64,000 nt of DNA. Source: Adineta vaga (lineage: Eukaryota > Rotifera). The DNA is taken from assembly GCA_021613535.1 (NCBI GenBank), contig CP075492.1, forward strand, positions 12,400,001-12,464,000. The letters are read 5' to 3'. Position numbers and translations under genes: made by a program. Within the stretch, counting starts at the first letter, position 1; each line of letters starts with the position of its first letter. Below are positions 27,001-41,500 of this stretch, piece by piece. Below the pieces are notes generated by a model. It was given only the letters and a program-made list of their open reading frames with translations. It ran no database searches and was not told the origin of the DNA.

Positions 27001-27600
27001 GAATTGAAAAAAGCGGAAGAAAAAAAACGTATAGCAGAGCGTAGAAACAAAATAAAAAAAGAATCTATGCACGACTCACATATTCTCGTTTATAGTCAAT
27101 CTAATTGATTTTGTTGTCTCGCAAAATGGTAACACTAACGGGAAAAAAACGAAGAAGTAGCAAAGAAAAAGAGAAGAGAAGAGAGAAAAAGATGTAAGAG
27201 GTTATATTAGTTGTGACGGTGTTCTGTGAGGTGAAGGTAAGCGGTAGAGAAAATTGTAGTTTGAAGAATACTTGTCAAGAGTTAATATTAGTGAAAGTAA
27301 TCGAAGACTAACATTTTCAATATAATCATTGATGATGATAGTCCTATGTCAATACGATCATTGATCGATTGGAGAGAATCTGGTAATAATAATAATAATA
27401 ATCATTATGTTGACAACTTTGTTTACTTTACGATGTCCAAGAGTTGAGTTAATTTGTTGAAAAACGATTTAGTATGTAAAAGAAGAAAAAGACATTTCTT
27501 ACGCGAATAGATACATAGAAAGTTATCGTTGATCTATCAGTACAGATGAGATTACGTTAGTAAAAATGACAAGAAAGAGAAGACTTTTCTAATCGGCAAG
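24089..27600. other. Gene-poor AT-rich region
   Basis: No convincing gene. It contains a TTC run near 25177-25193, purine-rich patches and several short open frames (25247-25432 minus, 25389-25607 plus, 26418-26669 plus) that lack protein-like composition. A GGTTCGATTCCC match at 25785 resembles a tRNA B box but has no matching A box or cloverleaf. Confidence 0.4.
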
Positions 27601-29400
27601 TCAAGGTAAGTGTTGAACTATATTATATAACTTTTTTTCATCAACAAAACCGTATGAGATCTAACCGATAGAAAGATGACAATAAGAAACCAGTTGTTAG
27701 TTGAACTAACTGTAGAGGTTAGATGTCAGAATATATAATCTCTTTTTTTCTTCTCATGGGATAGAAAGAGATGAAAATCATTCGTGTCTTTTTCTAGGAT
27801 GAAGACAATAAATACCTCCCTAGAGTCGATGATTAACTACATATATACATAAATCAATACATTCATGCAATTTTCCACATAAAGATTTGTATTATTAGGT
27901 TTTCCAAAATCTTTCCTTTCATAGCACAAATAAATATTCATATATATGAGAATCTGTCGATCAAAGAACAATAGAGTGTGTTAAACGTTGTCGTCTTTTT
28001 TTCAATATACATACATACACATGTTCTACCGATGTTTTTGTGTATACACAAAATCAGTATGTTTTTAGACGCTGTTGTTAAGAACGAGTTGACATAAATT
28101 AGCTTCAATGCTTAATGCCATTCGGATATTAATGTTTTTTTTTCTCTCTCTCTCTCTCTCTCTTTTGCTTTCATTGTCTTTTGTTATCGATAAACACATA
28201 GAAAATCTATTTATCTACAAACGAACGAGAGATTTTTATTCACATAAATATTCTCAGGACTACGAAAGTCGCAATGAAGATCATTAAGTTTCCGATGTTG
28301 TGTATTTATTATGGTGCGAACGATTTAGTCGATAAATAATAAAAGACTTTTCTTTCTTCTTCTCGGTAAGTTTTTCTTCTTCGAAGACAAAAACAAAGAT
28401 AAAGAACTTTTATTTTATTGTCAAAATTAATTTTCTTTTGTTCATTATAAATCAATCAGTAGAAAGAATAAAACATAAAAATTTTCCTTTTCTTTTAGCC
28501 TCGATTTGATTGCGTCGATTTTTCTTCTCAACACATCATTTCTTGGCTCTTAACTTCTCTTTTATTCTTTATTATTAAATCTAACAAAATATATTAGAAA
28601 TTTTATTCAATCGATCGTTTTGTCTTGTTCTTTAATTCTTACAAAAAAGAAATTTATATCTTATTTCTACATCGAATTCAATCATTCGATTTACATATTT
28701 CTTCTTTTTATCAAGGTGAATAATCAACAACCTTGAACAAATATCTACAACATATTTATTTATTTATTTTTATTCATACTTTATTAAATCTTTTCTTTTA
28801 ATACCGTTCACTTCATTGAATCAATCAATAACTTGTGTACGTGTGTGTGAATAACTCACAGAACAAACAATATTAGAACATTGAAAAATCAAAAAAAGAA
28901 GTGTTCTAGTTAAACTATTCTGTACAAAAAAAAACCAAACAAACCACTTCTTATTATAACATATAAGGTAAGTACATATGTACAGATCGCATGGATAACG
29001 ATATAGTTATATGAAGATATTTGGCACAACTTTAAGACCAGATGTTAATCTACTCTTGATATACATTTTGTATCGATTAGAGGAGAAAGCTGATAGAATC
29101 GTGTGGTTTGGTTTTTCTCTTTTTTTCTTCTTCTTCATTGCTTATTGAAATATCAAACGATATATTTTTGTTTATCGGAAGCAGATATCTGTTTGGATGT
29201 TGAGTAGTGTCCTCTATCGGTTATGCCATCAATCTTATCCATAACTATATCTATATCTATATTTATATGTCGATATTTGTCTTCAAAGATATATCTTCAT
29301 TTATTTTAGAAGAACAAGACGAACGTATCATCCGATCTATTTATTCTCGAGCAAATCATAATAATAAAAAACTTAACTTCTATATATACGAGAAGACTAT
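27601..29400 (+). promoter_or_regulatory. Region with strong splice donors, possible 5' non-coding exons
   Basis: Three near-perfect GTAAGT donors occur on the plus strand: TCAAG/GTAAGT near 27605, TCTCG/GTAAGT near 28363 and ATAAG/GTAAGT near 28967. No long reading frame accompanies them. They are the right strand to be alternative non-coding first exons of the scaffold gene at 32535, whose ATG is preceded by acceptor-like TTTAG (32375) and TTATAG (32475) sites. A CT run sits at 28144-28163. This is inference from motifs only. Confidence 0.3.
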
Positions 29401-32400
29401 CCGTAAGTAATTTATTGATCTTTTGAATAATGTGTTCGATCTATGTAAGAACAGCCTGTATAAGTCAATCATCTAGCTTGATTACAAGACAGAGACACAC
29501 ACACACACACAGACAAAAAAGAAGAATAATCTTCTTGATGGAGAGCGAGCGAGATATTTTACGCATCCATTTGCTCGATAGATTCATAACGAACTGATGT
29601 TAATATGACATCAATCTAACTATCGTTTTTGACATTATGTTTGTCTCTCATGCATGCGTATATTCATACATAATTTGTGTCCGCCTTTCACTCGTTACGA
29701 TTTATTTCGACATATTACTGTCGGATTTAGTACAAATTGTTCTGTTGGTTATCCAGAAGGTAAGATCATCAATTTAATGTACCAAAGAATTCTCCTCATT
29801 TGTCGAATAAAGTAATAATTCATCTTGGCAATAGTTGTGATCTTTTTACCTTGTTTCTCTAAATCTCACGAATACATTCTATCTTAAAAATCGCTCATTA
29901 GAATAAATAATGAGAACAATATTTATGAGCCATCTGCGTTATTGTTTTCAAACAAATCAATCGAACTATATATATATATATACACTTTTTTTTTGATTAA
30001 ATCAATTGTACTTTTGTCACCTAAGATAGTTTTCAATGTGTTTGTATATGATCGACATGATCATGTCAACAATCGTACGTTTTGAATACGAGATAGAATA
30101 ATTTGTAAGAAGAAAAAAGAAAAGGTTCGACAAATTTTGTTTGATGAAGTAGGCGGGTCACATATGTGCTTAAGTTTTGATATCGTTTCGTATAAATATG
30201 GAACAAAGAATCAGAAACTATTGATTCAAGCAGAGCAACAATTGAGGTGAAACTAAAGTGATATTTGTTAAATGTAGACAATTAAAAGATCCAAGCTGTC
30301 ACCCTTACATACCATTTCTATCATCAAGGACTTTTTGTCGAGAGATATTTTTTTTTCTGCTTTACACTTAAACAAAAAGTAATTTCCTTCAAAATCAAAA
30401 GAAATGAAGTGTTATAATGTCTTCTGTTTTCAAGTGTAAATATACTTGAGGTTCTTTTTATTTTCGAACAAGGCACTAGAAATGAAATATATATATATGT
30501 CTTATTGCGTGCAAAGACTTCATTTTTTCTTATTGACAAGCTTATATGTATACATTTATTGACTGAAAATGATCATTTGCAATACTGTGAGAAGAAAAAA
30601 GAACATGACATAGAAAGGGTATTGACAAGGTGACCATTGTTTGACCTTTTTTCTTTGTTAGAAATGATCGCCACATGTCTGTCTCGATATTATCGTCCAT
30701 TCTAATTGACTTCCGTAATAAGTGCAGGAAAAAATTAATCTTGGAGATGCATCATCAATAGATTAATCGAACAATTCTTCGTAGAGAAGAGAAGAAGAAA
30801 ATTACTAATAGAAATTCAATGAGACTAGTGAATATAGACAGAAGTTACGACTCTGTGTTTCGTCGTCTACTGTGATAGAAAAGGAAATAATTACAATATG
30901 CATTGCAATAAGTTTGAATGTGATTCAATGATAGACATGTTCTCAGATAATCACTAGCAACACCTCACGTGTGAATAGAGAATTGTATATATGTATGCAA
31001 TGCATTGTTATAATGAGAATGTGAAAAAAGAAGAAGAAAAAAAATAGAAACGAGAAATGTCAATTGTTTGATATGTTTTCATATGTGATTACATCAGCAC
31101 GGTCATTATTTAGAGTAAATATATATATTTGTATCATCAAAGATCGTTCTTTTCTATCCTGTATATCAATCTGAAAGAGATTTGTAATTGCTATTGATAA
31201 TCATATTTTGTGTATGTATGTATGCGCGTCAGGGAAAGTATGGGGAGGACAAACTTGTCTCATTTAATTATATTCATGTAATATACGAAATCCAATTGCT
31301 CTTCTATTATCGTCGCTGTTTATTCTTCATGCAAGGACGTATTGCTCGTGTGTACATCGATCAATGTAAAGGCACTTGTCGCTTTTTTTTCTGGCTCGAT
31401 TGCTATATCTATGCCTTTACAGATGTTCATTATACATACATTAATAAAATAGCATGGATCGTGCTTACCATTGAGAATCTAAGAAGGAAAAAGAAAAGCA
31501 AAGGATGTTGCCTTTCCATTTGCATAACAACAACAATAACAATCAATTTTCTCTCTCGTCGTTCTTTCGGCATACTTGGATGTTCTCTAGTTACGATAGA
31601 TACGATTGAGAAAAGCGGCCTTCATTGCCATTCATTCAGCCTACGTAATCCAATCGGCACATTTGATCAAAGAATCGATGGTGATCATCATCATCATTCA
31701 GGCGATCAGCAGAAAAAGAAAGAAACGGTGTATTACCAGTCTCTTTAGTTTCACTCCTTGGGTATCAATGAAAAAAAAATATATTGTATTTTCTTTTCCT
31801 ATTGTTCACTTCTCTTTTATGTGTAATAATGGAAAAGCTAGCCTATGAATGAACATGGAAAAAGCAATGACAATGTCGTTGAGTTCTCTTTTTTTCTTGT
31901 TTCTCTTTCTTCTATTTTTAAGTAAAACGCAAAGCGATAATAGGCGGACGCTTTTGCCACACGAACTAGAAGAGAGAAAAAAAACGAGTGCATGCTAATG
32001 TCTGAGAAAAAAAATAGTGGTGATGTATAAAAGAGAAAAAGAAAGAATTCATTCTGCTCGGTTGTCGCTGTCGTCTTCTTTCTTTTTCTTTACCCTCGTC
32101 ATCGATCGGTCGTTTATGAATCGTCTTCTTATTCCTTTTTTTTTCAACAGCGACAAAAAAGAGACGAACAAGAAGAAAAAGAAGAAGAAAAAAGAAGAAG
32201 ATTCTATTCCTACCACACAACCACTGCCAACTTTGACATTTAAAAAATGTTTTTCTTCTATCACGATTTTCCTCGTCGTTTTTTCTTCATCATCTTTTGA
32301 CGAACAACTTTTTTTGCTTTCCCTCTCTCTCCCTCTCTCTCTCTCTCTCTGACTCTCTTTTTCGATATTAATTTAGACTGAATAGTAGCAGTAACATACC

Positions 32401-32534
32401 ACTACCACCTTTATTTATTTCTCTCTCCCTCTGTTTCTTTTTGTTACCCCATTCGATACATCCATGTGTCGTCTTATAGTCTAGATTATAAAGACACATA
32501 CTCAGTGAAGAAACGAATCAATCGACAAGCACAA
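29401..32534. other. Spacer upstream of the scaffold gene
   Basis: Low-complexity tracts include an AC run at ~29498, a TA run at ~29970 and CT-rich DNA at 32318-32350. A less AT-rich block at ~31218-31748 carries an unexplained 176-codon open frame from an ATG on the plus strand, described under findings. No RNA gene was recognised. Confidence 0.4.
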
Positions 32535-35500
32535 ATGGGTTGCTCAAACGCCCGTTTATTAGTCCAAGCACCAATGTCTGCTGAGCCCGGTGCAACACCA
32601 AATAATACATTGCCAACACCAACATCAGCTATTTCGCCAGCTAATGTTGCAACTGATACTAATTCAAATACAACAACACGAATGCATTTGACAGGAGTTG
32701 ATCTTGTTGTGGAAAGAAATGGATCGTATACACTTTTATTAACGCCCAAAACCCATAAGCAACTAATGCCCTATGTATTACGAAAGAAACGTTTTCGGTA
32801 AGACGTATTCATATTATTGATTATTATTATAATGGTTGCATTTTTTATTTGATAAATGAATGAATGAATGAATGAATAAGAAAAAAAAGCTAAGTGAGGT
32901 ATACACTGAAACATCATATGCGTATTTGCACGCACAACGTATTGTTAGTCAATGAAATTAGTTGTTCGAGAGGAAGGAACGATTCATGTATTGATTCACA
33001 TTTATTTTAAACTCAGTTAGATGATGCGCGAGTGGATGTGTATATGTAGATACCCGAACCCACTTAAGAAGAATTACAGAATGAGTTGTATGTTCTGTGA
33101 ACTGAAATCAAATCTACAATATATGAATAGCATAACAACAGAATCACTTTCTTCTTCTGGATTAATTATATGTTGACGATGTCATCGTATGAAATCGAAT
33201 AAAAAATATTTCTTTTCTTTTTCTTCTTCTGCATGATTGCGATTGATATTCTTAGAAGTACTCAAAAACAAGCTCTACATAGAAAAATAAGATACAACGA
33301 TTGAGATTGTGCTTTCGCGTGAAGTTGTCTATTATTACTTTCTATCAATAAGGTAAAACTTTAGGTGCGATAGGCGATTACCGGTAAAATGAATACTGAT
33401 ATATATATATCGAGTGATTTGAGATTAGCCATAGTCCCCAGAGATTCACACAAAGCATATTAACCGTTCTAGTCGTGTTTGATTGATTTTTCTTGTCAAG
33501 CATTTATTTGATCAAGAAAAGAAAAGAAAAGAACGTGTTTTATTTTTGTGAAAAAATCTGAATTTTTTACCAATGATTTCATGTTTTTTAATCGTCTTTT
33601 CCATATATGTATATATATATATATATTTCTAAGAAATTTATTTATTAATTTAATCTGATATTCCCCTGATGTCAATCGACTTTTCTATCAGCATAAAACT
33701 TTTCTTTTTCTCCTCCTCTTGAAACAAGCAGATGTCGCTATCGAAATCGTCCAAGGATAATAACCACTAGAAGACTACATTTTTGAGCAAAAAAAAGCGT
33801 TGACTATTCAGAAGAAAAGATAACCTTGTCTGAACTTATTCCTTCCATTGATTGAGTACATTAATAGAAAAATGATGGTGCCAAACATCATTAATAACAA
33901 GGATCATTATATACATTTGAATTTCAATACGTTTTTCTTTCTCTCCTATTTAGAATTCTCGTTGACAAACCTCGCTCGGATCAAACATTAGTTTCTAATG
34001 AACAATTAATGGAAAATTCTAAAATAAATACAAAAAAATTAAAAACTTCAATGGAATCAACCGTTGAATCAATGGAAAAAGTTGCATCAGATGAATTAAA
34101 TAAAGTTAAAACTCGATTTATTGGTGGTCGAAGTATTGATCGTGGAAATCCTGAAGATGAAGATACAATTATTCAATCAGATGATGAAGGTATGATTGAA
34201 GAAATCGTTACAACTATTGAAGAAGATAAAGATCTTGAATGCAAAGTAAAAAAGAAAATTGAAACAAAAAAGACGATTGCCCAAGATCCTGAAACTCATC
34301 ATACAATAACAAAAGTAGTTAAAACTGAAGTGACAGAAATAACTCGAACAATAACAATTAATGATGAACATGATCTTGAACGTGCAAAACGTGAGTTAGG
34401 TATCAATGATGTCAATAGACTCTTACCATTATCATCTACATTATGGAATGATCAACCGCGTGTTATTGAAGTTAAAGAAACACATTATGAACCAAAGAAC
34501 GAAATTGTTACTTCCAAAGATTTTCCATCCGATAGTCCAATTAAACAACTTCATCCAGAAGAAAACCCAGTTCTTGCCGAATCAACTGTAGTTGGACGAG
34601 GTCCAGTTACGGAGACAATTGTTCCATTACCATCTGCATCTCCACAAAAACCAATTGAAGTAAAGAAAAAGAAAAAGAAATCCAAACTTTGTTCATGTAC
34701 TCGTGGAGTTGATGATGAGAATGAAAAGGAAACAAAAAAGAATGATAAATTGATCGTTACTCCCACTGAACAAATCAAGATAACGTCTTTGATTACAACG
34801 GCAACAACACAAGTTGTTGATAAACCATCCATTGATACACATAATCAAGGTCAACAATTAATTTCCTCGGATATAAAACAATTAATTGTTGACAAAAAAG
34901 TTCTATTAATTGAATATATTCATTCAAAAATATTCTCTCCATCAAATTTATTTACATCCATTGATGATGATAAGAAAGCAAGAAAGATTTCATCACGTAT
35001 TCTTGATCTATTACGTTACGATCGTTGTCAATCATGGGCACAAATGTCTGAACAATTAACGGAAGAATATTCAAATTATCTCTCAACTAATATATCTATT
35101 CAACCGATTGTTAACACATATTATAATTTATTAACAACAAAACAATCGAATTTACTAAATACATTTTCAACCATACACAATGAAAATGATATTAAGAACA
35201 TTCATGAAAATCATGATTATCTTAAGATTGTACAAACATATCTTAATGAACATGATCAACAATCGACACCAATGGAAACGATTGAAAAACAACAAACAAC
35301 TGATTCTCATCATGATCAACATATTGAAAAAGGTATCAGATTGATTTCTTCAAGATTTTCATTGAGCATATTTTCTTTTCATTGAAATATATAACCTCAT
35401 ACTCATCTGACGTTTGATGGATAGATGTTCGATAATAACCTTGATGCTTAGCTGACTTTTCCGTTAGCATAACATTGAAGATATATATTTAACGAGAAGA

Positions 35501-38500
35501 AGATCCTTCTAAGTATATTTCTCTTTGGTAGATAAATTAAGACAAAATATAGATAATCGGCATAAGTTTCTCATTGGATTTTTTTTTTCTACTTCTTCTT
35601 CTTCTTTATATATGTAGTTGCATCTTGAATCTATATATATGTAGTTGCATCATTCTAACTCATTGAATAGACAAGTTACAGAACTGAAATGTTATAGCGG
35701 TTATCTAATTAGTCTGGAAGATGAACGTCTCTCGTCACGTCATAAGCAATTAATACATTCCGAGGTAAACTGAGAAGCAAAGGAAGGATTCTTTTTCCTT
35801 ATTGATATGTGACGAGTATAAAGAAAAGGTCGTGTTTATTTTATTGATGTATACAACACATCTCATTTTGATGCGACCATTGGGCAAATAATAGACACAT
35901 TGATACATTCCGAGGTGAACGAGTGATTGACTAGTAGAAGAAGAAGATTTGATCTTTTTTCTTCATTCGCGTGTATATGAATAGTTCAGTATAAGATAAT
36001 ATATTTGGTAACACAATGAGATTTATGCGGTCTGTTTATCTAATATACACGAGAAACACATTTTTAATCGAATCATTAATACAATTCAGAATAAAAGAAT
36101 TGATCGTTTGTATTCAATTGCTTTTTGACATTCAACCCTATTGAATCAAACTCTTCACTCTCATTTTCTCATTGTACAAATAAAATAAATGGCTTTTTTT
36201 CTTCTTAGAAATCAATGCTGATGACGAACAAGCGACTAAACAAATCACATCAACGGATAATATGGACGAACAAAGTTTACCAATCTACAATGAAGAACAT
36301 TTAAGCAAAATGCTTGCTGATATTTCTCAACATAAACCAATTACATTAGCTGAAGCAATTGCATATGAATACATTGATCTCGAAGATCCTAAATTAGGTC
36401 TTTCGAATGAAACAATTCAACGTATTAAAAATCTTTTTCATCCATTATCAGATGAATCAACATCGAACTTGATTCGTGTTAAACGTTCAGGTGAATATTT
36501 AACTGATATTAATCTTGCTGAAATTAATCCATTCGAAAAATTAACACATACGGAACCATATGTTTATCAATTACAACAATCTTTTGAACCAACATTAGAT
36601 TTTAGTGAAAAACAATTTCGTTCATTAACAGAAGCAATATTAAATAATAAAGATCAATATGATCAATTACAATTTGATATTGCACGTACATCATTACCAG
36701 TTTATGATGCAAAAGATCTATCAATCAATGATGTTAGTCAATCCGATTCAGGTTATTCAATGACGACAGCAACACATGAAAGTTTAGCAAGTAAAATAAA
36801 AATTGAATTTGAACCAACATTAGATTTTAGTGAAAAACAATTTCGTTCATTAACAGAAGCAATATTAAATAATAAAGATCAATATGATCAATTACAATTT
36901 GATATTGCACGTACATCATTACCAGTTTATGATGCAAAAGATCTATCAATCAATGATGTTAGTCAATCCGATTCAGGTTATTCAATGACGACAGCAACAC
37001 ATGAAAGTTTAGCAAGTAAAATAAAAATTGAATTTGAACCTATTCATCAAGATATCCCGATTGTATCGAAACGTGAAGATTTTGATGAAGATGAAAAAAT
37101 TGATTTAGATAAAGCAACACAAGAACAAATTGATAAATATGAATTGAATCATGATATCATTCAAATCATAAAATCCGATTTTCACGGATCAGATAAGGTA
37201 AATTTGATTTCGTTTATTTTTTTTTCTCTATATTTGATTATCTCTTCTATAGACTGTTGGACAAGCAATTTTATCACGTGAATTACGTTTGGATAGTTCC
37301 GATCCAAGTGATATTGCATATTTACATTCATTAGGTATATATAAAGAACAAATTCAGATTTTGAATGCACTCTTTTTCCCCAAACATTCACGTATTATTG
37401 CATATTCACCAGAACCAGGCCGTTTTGTTGAAGCACAAACAACATTCAATCCAGATTATTCGGGTTATAAAACTGATACAACAATTATTCAAATTCAAGA
37501 AAAACAACTTTCGTCGGATCATTTGGCAATGCAAAGAAATATTCATGATGATCGAACATCACCCAATCTTTCTCAACAAATGACAGAATCAGAAACAGTT
37601 ATTTCATCACCAGCATTATCAACAGTATCTCCAACACAAGAAATCGCTTTAACTACAGTTCATAAAGAGAAAACGCCATCATCATCATCATTACCACCAT
37701 CACCACCCGTTGTCCAGGTCAAAAAACGAAAATCAAGTGGTGGATTATTATCATGTTTTCGAAGTAAAAAACCAAAAGCAGGAACAGAACAACAGGGTCC
37801 TAGTCCAGTAAAGCCAACCATATTGATTATTGAACCCAGTAGTCCACAAGAACCAGTAAAATCTATTGTAGAAACAACTGTTACTGATTATTCGATTACA
37901 CCTGATGGTAAACGAATTTATATTGATGCATTCCGAGATCGACCTGGAATGGATATGTCTTATAGACCAGATGATTTCGAAAGTCGATTTGTGCTACCTA
38001 TTGTAAGAATATCTCAAATTTTTTTTATCTGTTTGATTTAATTGTTCTATTCTTCTTTAGACTAAATCTCCATCTGAATACGAACGACCCATGACGCCTG
38101 AAATCGAATCCGTTGTTCATAAATCTGAAATTGTCGAAGAACATTCAGTTCCTCTTCAATCTGACATTATTGTCCATTCAGAACCAGAAATAATTAAACA
38201 AACAACTGAAATTCAATTAGAATCTCGTCCAGAAATAGTTGAACAGGAAATTGAAGTCCATGAAGAATCTCGTCCAGAAATAGTCGAACAGGAAACTGAA
38301 GTCCATGAAGAATCTCGTCCAGAAATAAATGAACAAGAAACTGAAGAAATTCATTTAGAACCTCGTCCACCTACAATTGAACCAGTTCATGTCAAACCCG
38401 AGATTGTTGAACACAAAACATCTGTTCATCATCTCGAGCCTCGTCCAGCTACAATCGAACCAGTTGATGTTCAACCGGAAAAAACACCTATTGTGATTCC

Positions 38501-41500
38501 ATCGCGAAAATCTAATCACTCAAAAACGTCGAAAAAACCTGCTATCGATTTACATGGTGCAGCTGTCCATTTACCAGCTGTTGAACTAGTTGAACCTGGA
38601 CCATTACCTACTTTGCCAATAACAAAAGGAACGAAATTAACTGGTGGTTTATGTGCATCATGTTTTGGTGCTAAAGCTGCAGAGAAAAAGAAGAAAAAAG
38701 CAACTGCAGAACCAATTCCAGTTCCTGTTGAATCAAAGAAAAGTATCGTTGAAGAAAAAAAGGATGAAGTATTACCAATTATCGAAACACCACCAGCACC
38801 AATCCTTCGAAATGATCAACCGATTTTACCTAGAGTTAATATTGATACATTTAAAGAACGTAAATTTGACAAGAGTTATGAGGTAATATAAAATAGAACT
38901 GAAACATATGATTATAAAAAGCAATCTTCCTTTCTCTTTCAGTCTCTTCCAAAATCACAAGAACGATTAGATACAACTATTGAACATCAATATCAATCAT
39001 CTTCGACAGAATTAATTCCATTATCAACATCATCGACCGCTAAAACCAATACTGTAGCAGGAACTTCATATGGATCAACAACAGCTGTCGATACATCGAT
39101 CTTTTCTCGAGTTAATATTGATACCTTCAAGGAACGAACATTTCAAAAAAGTTTTGAAGTAAATTACATTAAGCTTTACGATTAGTTCGAAAACTAATAT
39201 TTTTACTTTCATTGTAGAGTCTTCCTAAATCTCAAGAACATTTAGCGACAACATCATCTGCTGAAAAATCTTATGATCAATCACCTACTACCGAAACTGC
39301 TTTGTTACCAACAAAGATACAGACTGCAGATAATTCATTTCTACATTCAAAAGTGAATATTGACACATTCAAAGAGCGAACTTTTCAAAAAAGTTCCGAG
39401 GTAAATGAGAAAATAAAGATTGAAATGGGTTTTTTTCAATTTTCTTTGCCTGTCTTTATAGAGTTTACCTAAATCGCAAGAACGTCTGGATGCAACGAAT
39501 GAACAAATCATACTACCCTTATCTGATGAATCTCACGATCAATTACCAAGCAGTCAATCTATCCCTTCACCCCTACCATCAAAAATACAGATCACACAGG
39601 CTGAATCTTCATATTCACGAGTGAATATCGATACATTCAAAGAACGAACTTTTCAAAAGAGTTTCGAAGTATGTCTATCAAGATCATTCTTGAAATAGTT
39701 CACATTTATGTTTTCTAGAGTCTCCCCAAATCCCAAGAACGTTTGGATTCAGTACCACCATCTGAAGAACCTCGTTATCAACTAATAAATGGTGAATCTG
39801 CGTTTCCACACCCAAAGATACAGACCACCGATGACTTACCTGATTATTCCAAAGTAAATATTGATTCATTCAAAGAACGAACATTCGACAATAATTTCGA
39901 AGTGAGTTATTATAAGAAGACAAACACAACTATTCTTTATTCTGTTATTCTCTATAGAGTCGTCCAAAATCCCAAGAACATTTGAATGATAAAGCAGCAG
40001 CAAAATCGTCTCCAACTGAAGAACCTCATTATCAATTACCCATAATCCAAAATACAGACGGTGGATCTTTATATTCCAGAGTAAATATCGATACATTCAA
40101 AGAACGAACGTTTGACAAGAGTTACGAGGTTAGTAATAGGAATATATTGGTAGAACGAGTTCTTATTCTCTTATTCTTCTTTTTTATAGAGTCTCCCAAA
40201 ATCACAAGAACGGTTAAATTCAGGAACTTCATCCGAAGAACCTCATTATCAACTACCAACCAACGAATCCGTCTCTCCAGTACCAAAGGTACAATCTACA
40301 AATGACGTATCTCTATATTCCACAGTGAATATTGACACATTCAAAGAACGAACCTTTGACAAAAGCTATGAGGTTAGTGATAGGAAGATCATGATACAAT
40401 GCGTTCCTATTTCACATTCGCTTTATCTTTTAGAGTCTCCCCAAGTCACAAGAACGTTTGAATTCAGCACCTGTGTCCGCCGAACCTCATTATCAACAAC
40501 CAGTCAATGAGCCAGTGCCATTGATATCTTCGACAAAAACTACTGATTCATTCGTTAAAGATTCATCGATATATTCCAAAGTGAATATCGATACGTTCAA
40601 ACAACGAACGTTTGATAAAAGTTTTGAAGTAAAACATAACCAAAAACGAATTGATCTGATTATATTTTCATATATCATACTTTTATAGAGTCTCCCTAAA
40701 CAAGCAACAACTGAAAGAAACACTTATGATATTCCTCGTACAATTGAACTTCAACAAACAACACCATCTGTTGAAATAAAGACAGACGAACAAGTAAGAA
40801 AGAGATAATATTATAATTGATTATGTTCATTCACACACATATACAGATACATTGATCGTATCATTAATCATGTTTAACACTTGATATGAAATGAACGAGT
40901 GACAGATGAAAAGAAACATGACAAGTATTATTAGCTAGTACTTGAAAGAATAAAAGAAGAAGGAGAAGGAGAAGAAGTCGACATCAAGAATGGAATGTAA
41001 ACAATACGTCGCGAGACGATCATGATAAGAACACGCAAAAGCATCGTGAATTCAGAGTTCATTAGAAGAAAAAGAATCGAACACGTGTTTAAAGTGCGCG
41101 AAACGATCTATCTTTCTTATTGTTTCTTTCAGAAAATCAATAACGAAGGAATGTCTCCCCCGGCAATTGATATTCCAAAAACTAAGTCGAAATCCAAGAC
41201 AAAAACGAAGTCAATGACTGTTGTGAAGGAAAAGAAAATAAAAAGTTCAACAACACTTGCAAGCGATAAGAAAAAATCTGGTCTTCTTTCGACATTATTT
41301 TGTCATGGTAATCGAAAATCCAAAGTACCTGCACTTGATTTACCTCCAATAGAACGTGATTTATCACCCAATAATCAATTGCGTCAACATGATAGTGATC
41401 CATTACATGTCCCAGCAATTGAATTACCTAAACTCGATCTTCCGTTACCGGCATACAATCGTCCAGAAGTAAATATGACCAGTGGTTCAATTAAACAATC

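Noticed and set aside
32017-32352. 111-codon plus frame with Lys and Ser/Leu runs
   Set aside because: Translation of CT/GA-rich low-complexity DNA; antisense frames equally open.
24089-32534. CRISPR arrays, rRNA or origin-like structures
   Set aside because: Only simple repeats and purine/pyrimidine tracts are present; nothing with spacer-repeat periodicity or rRNA similarity.
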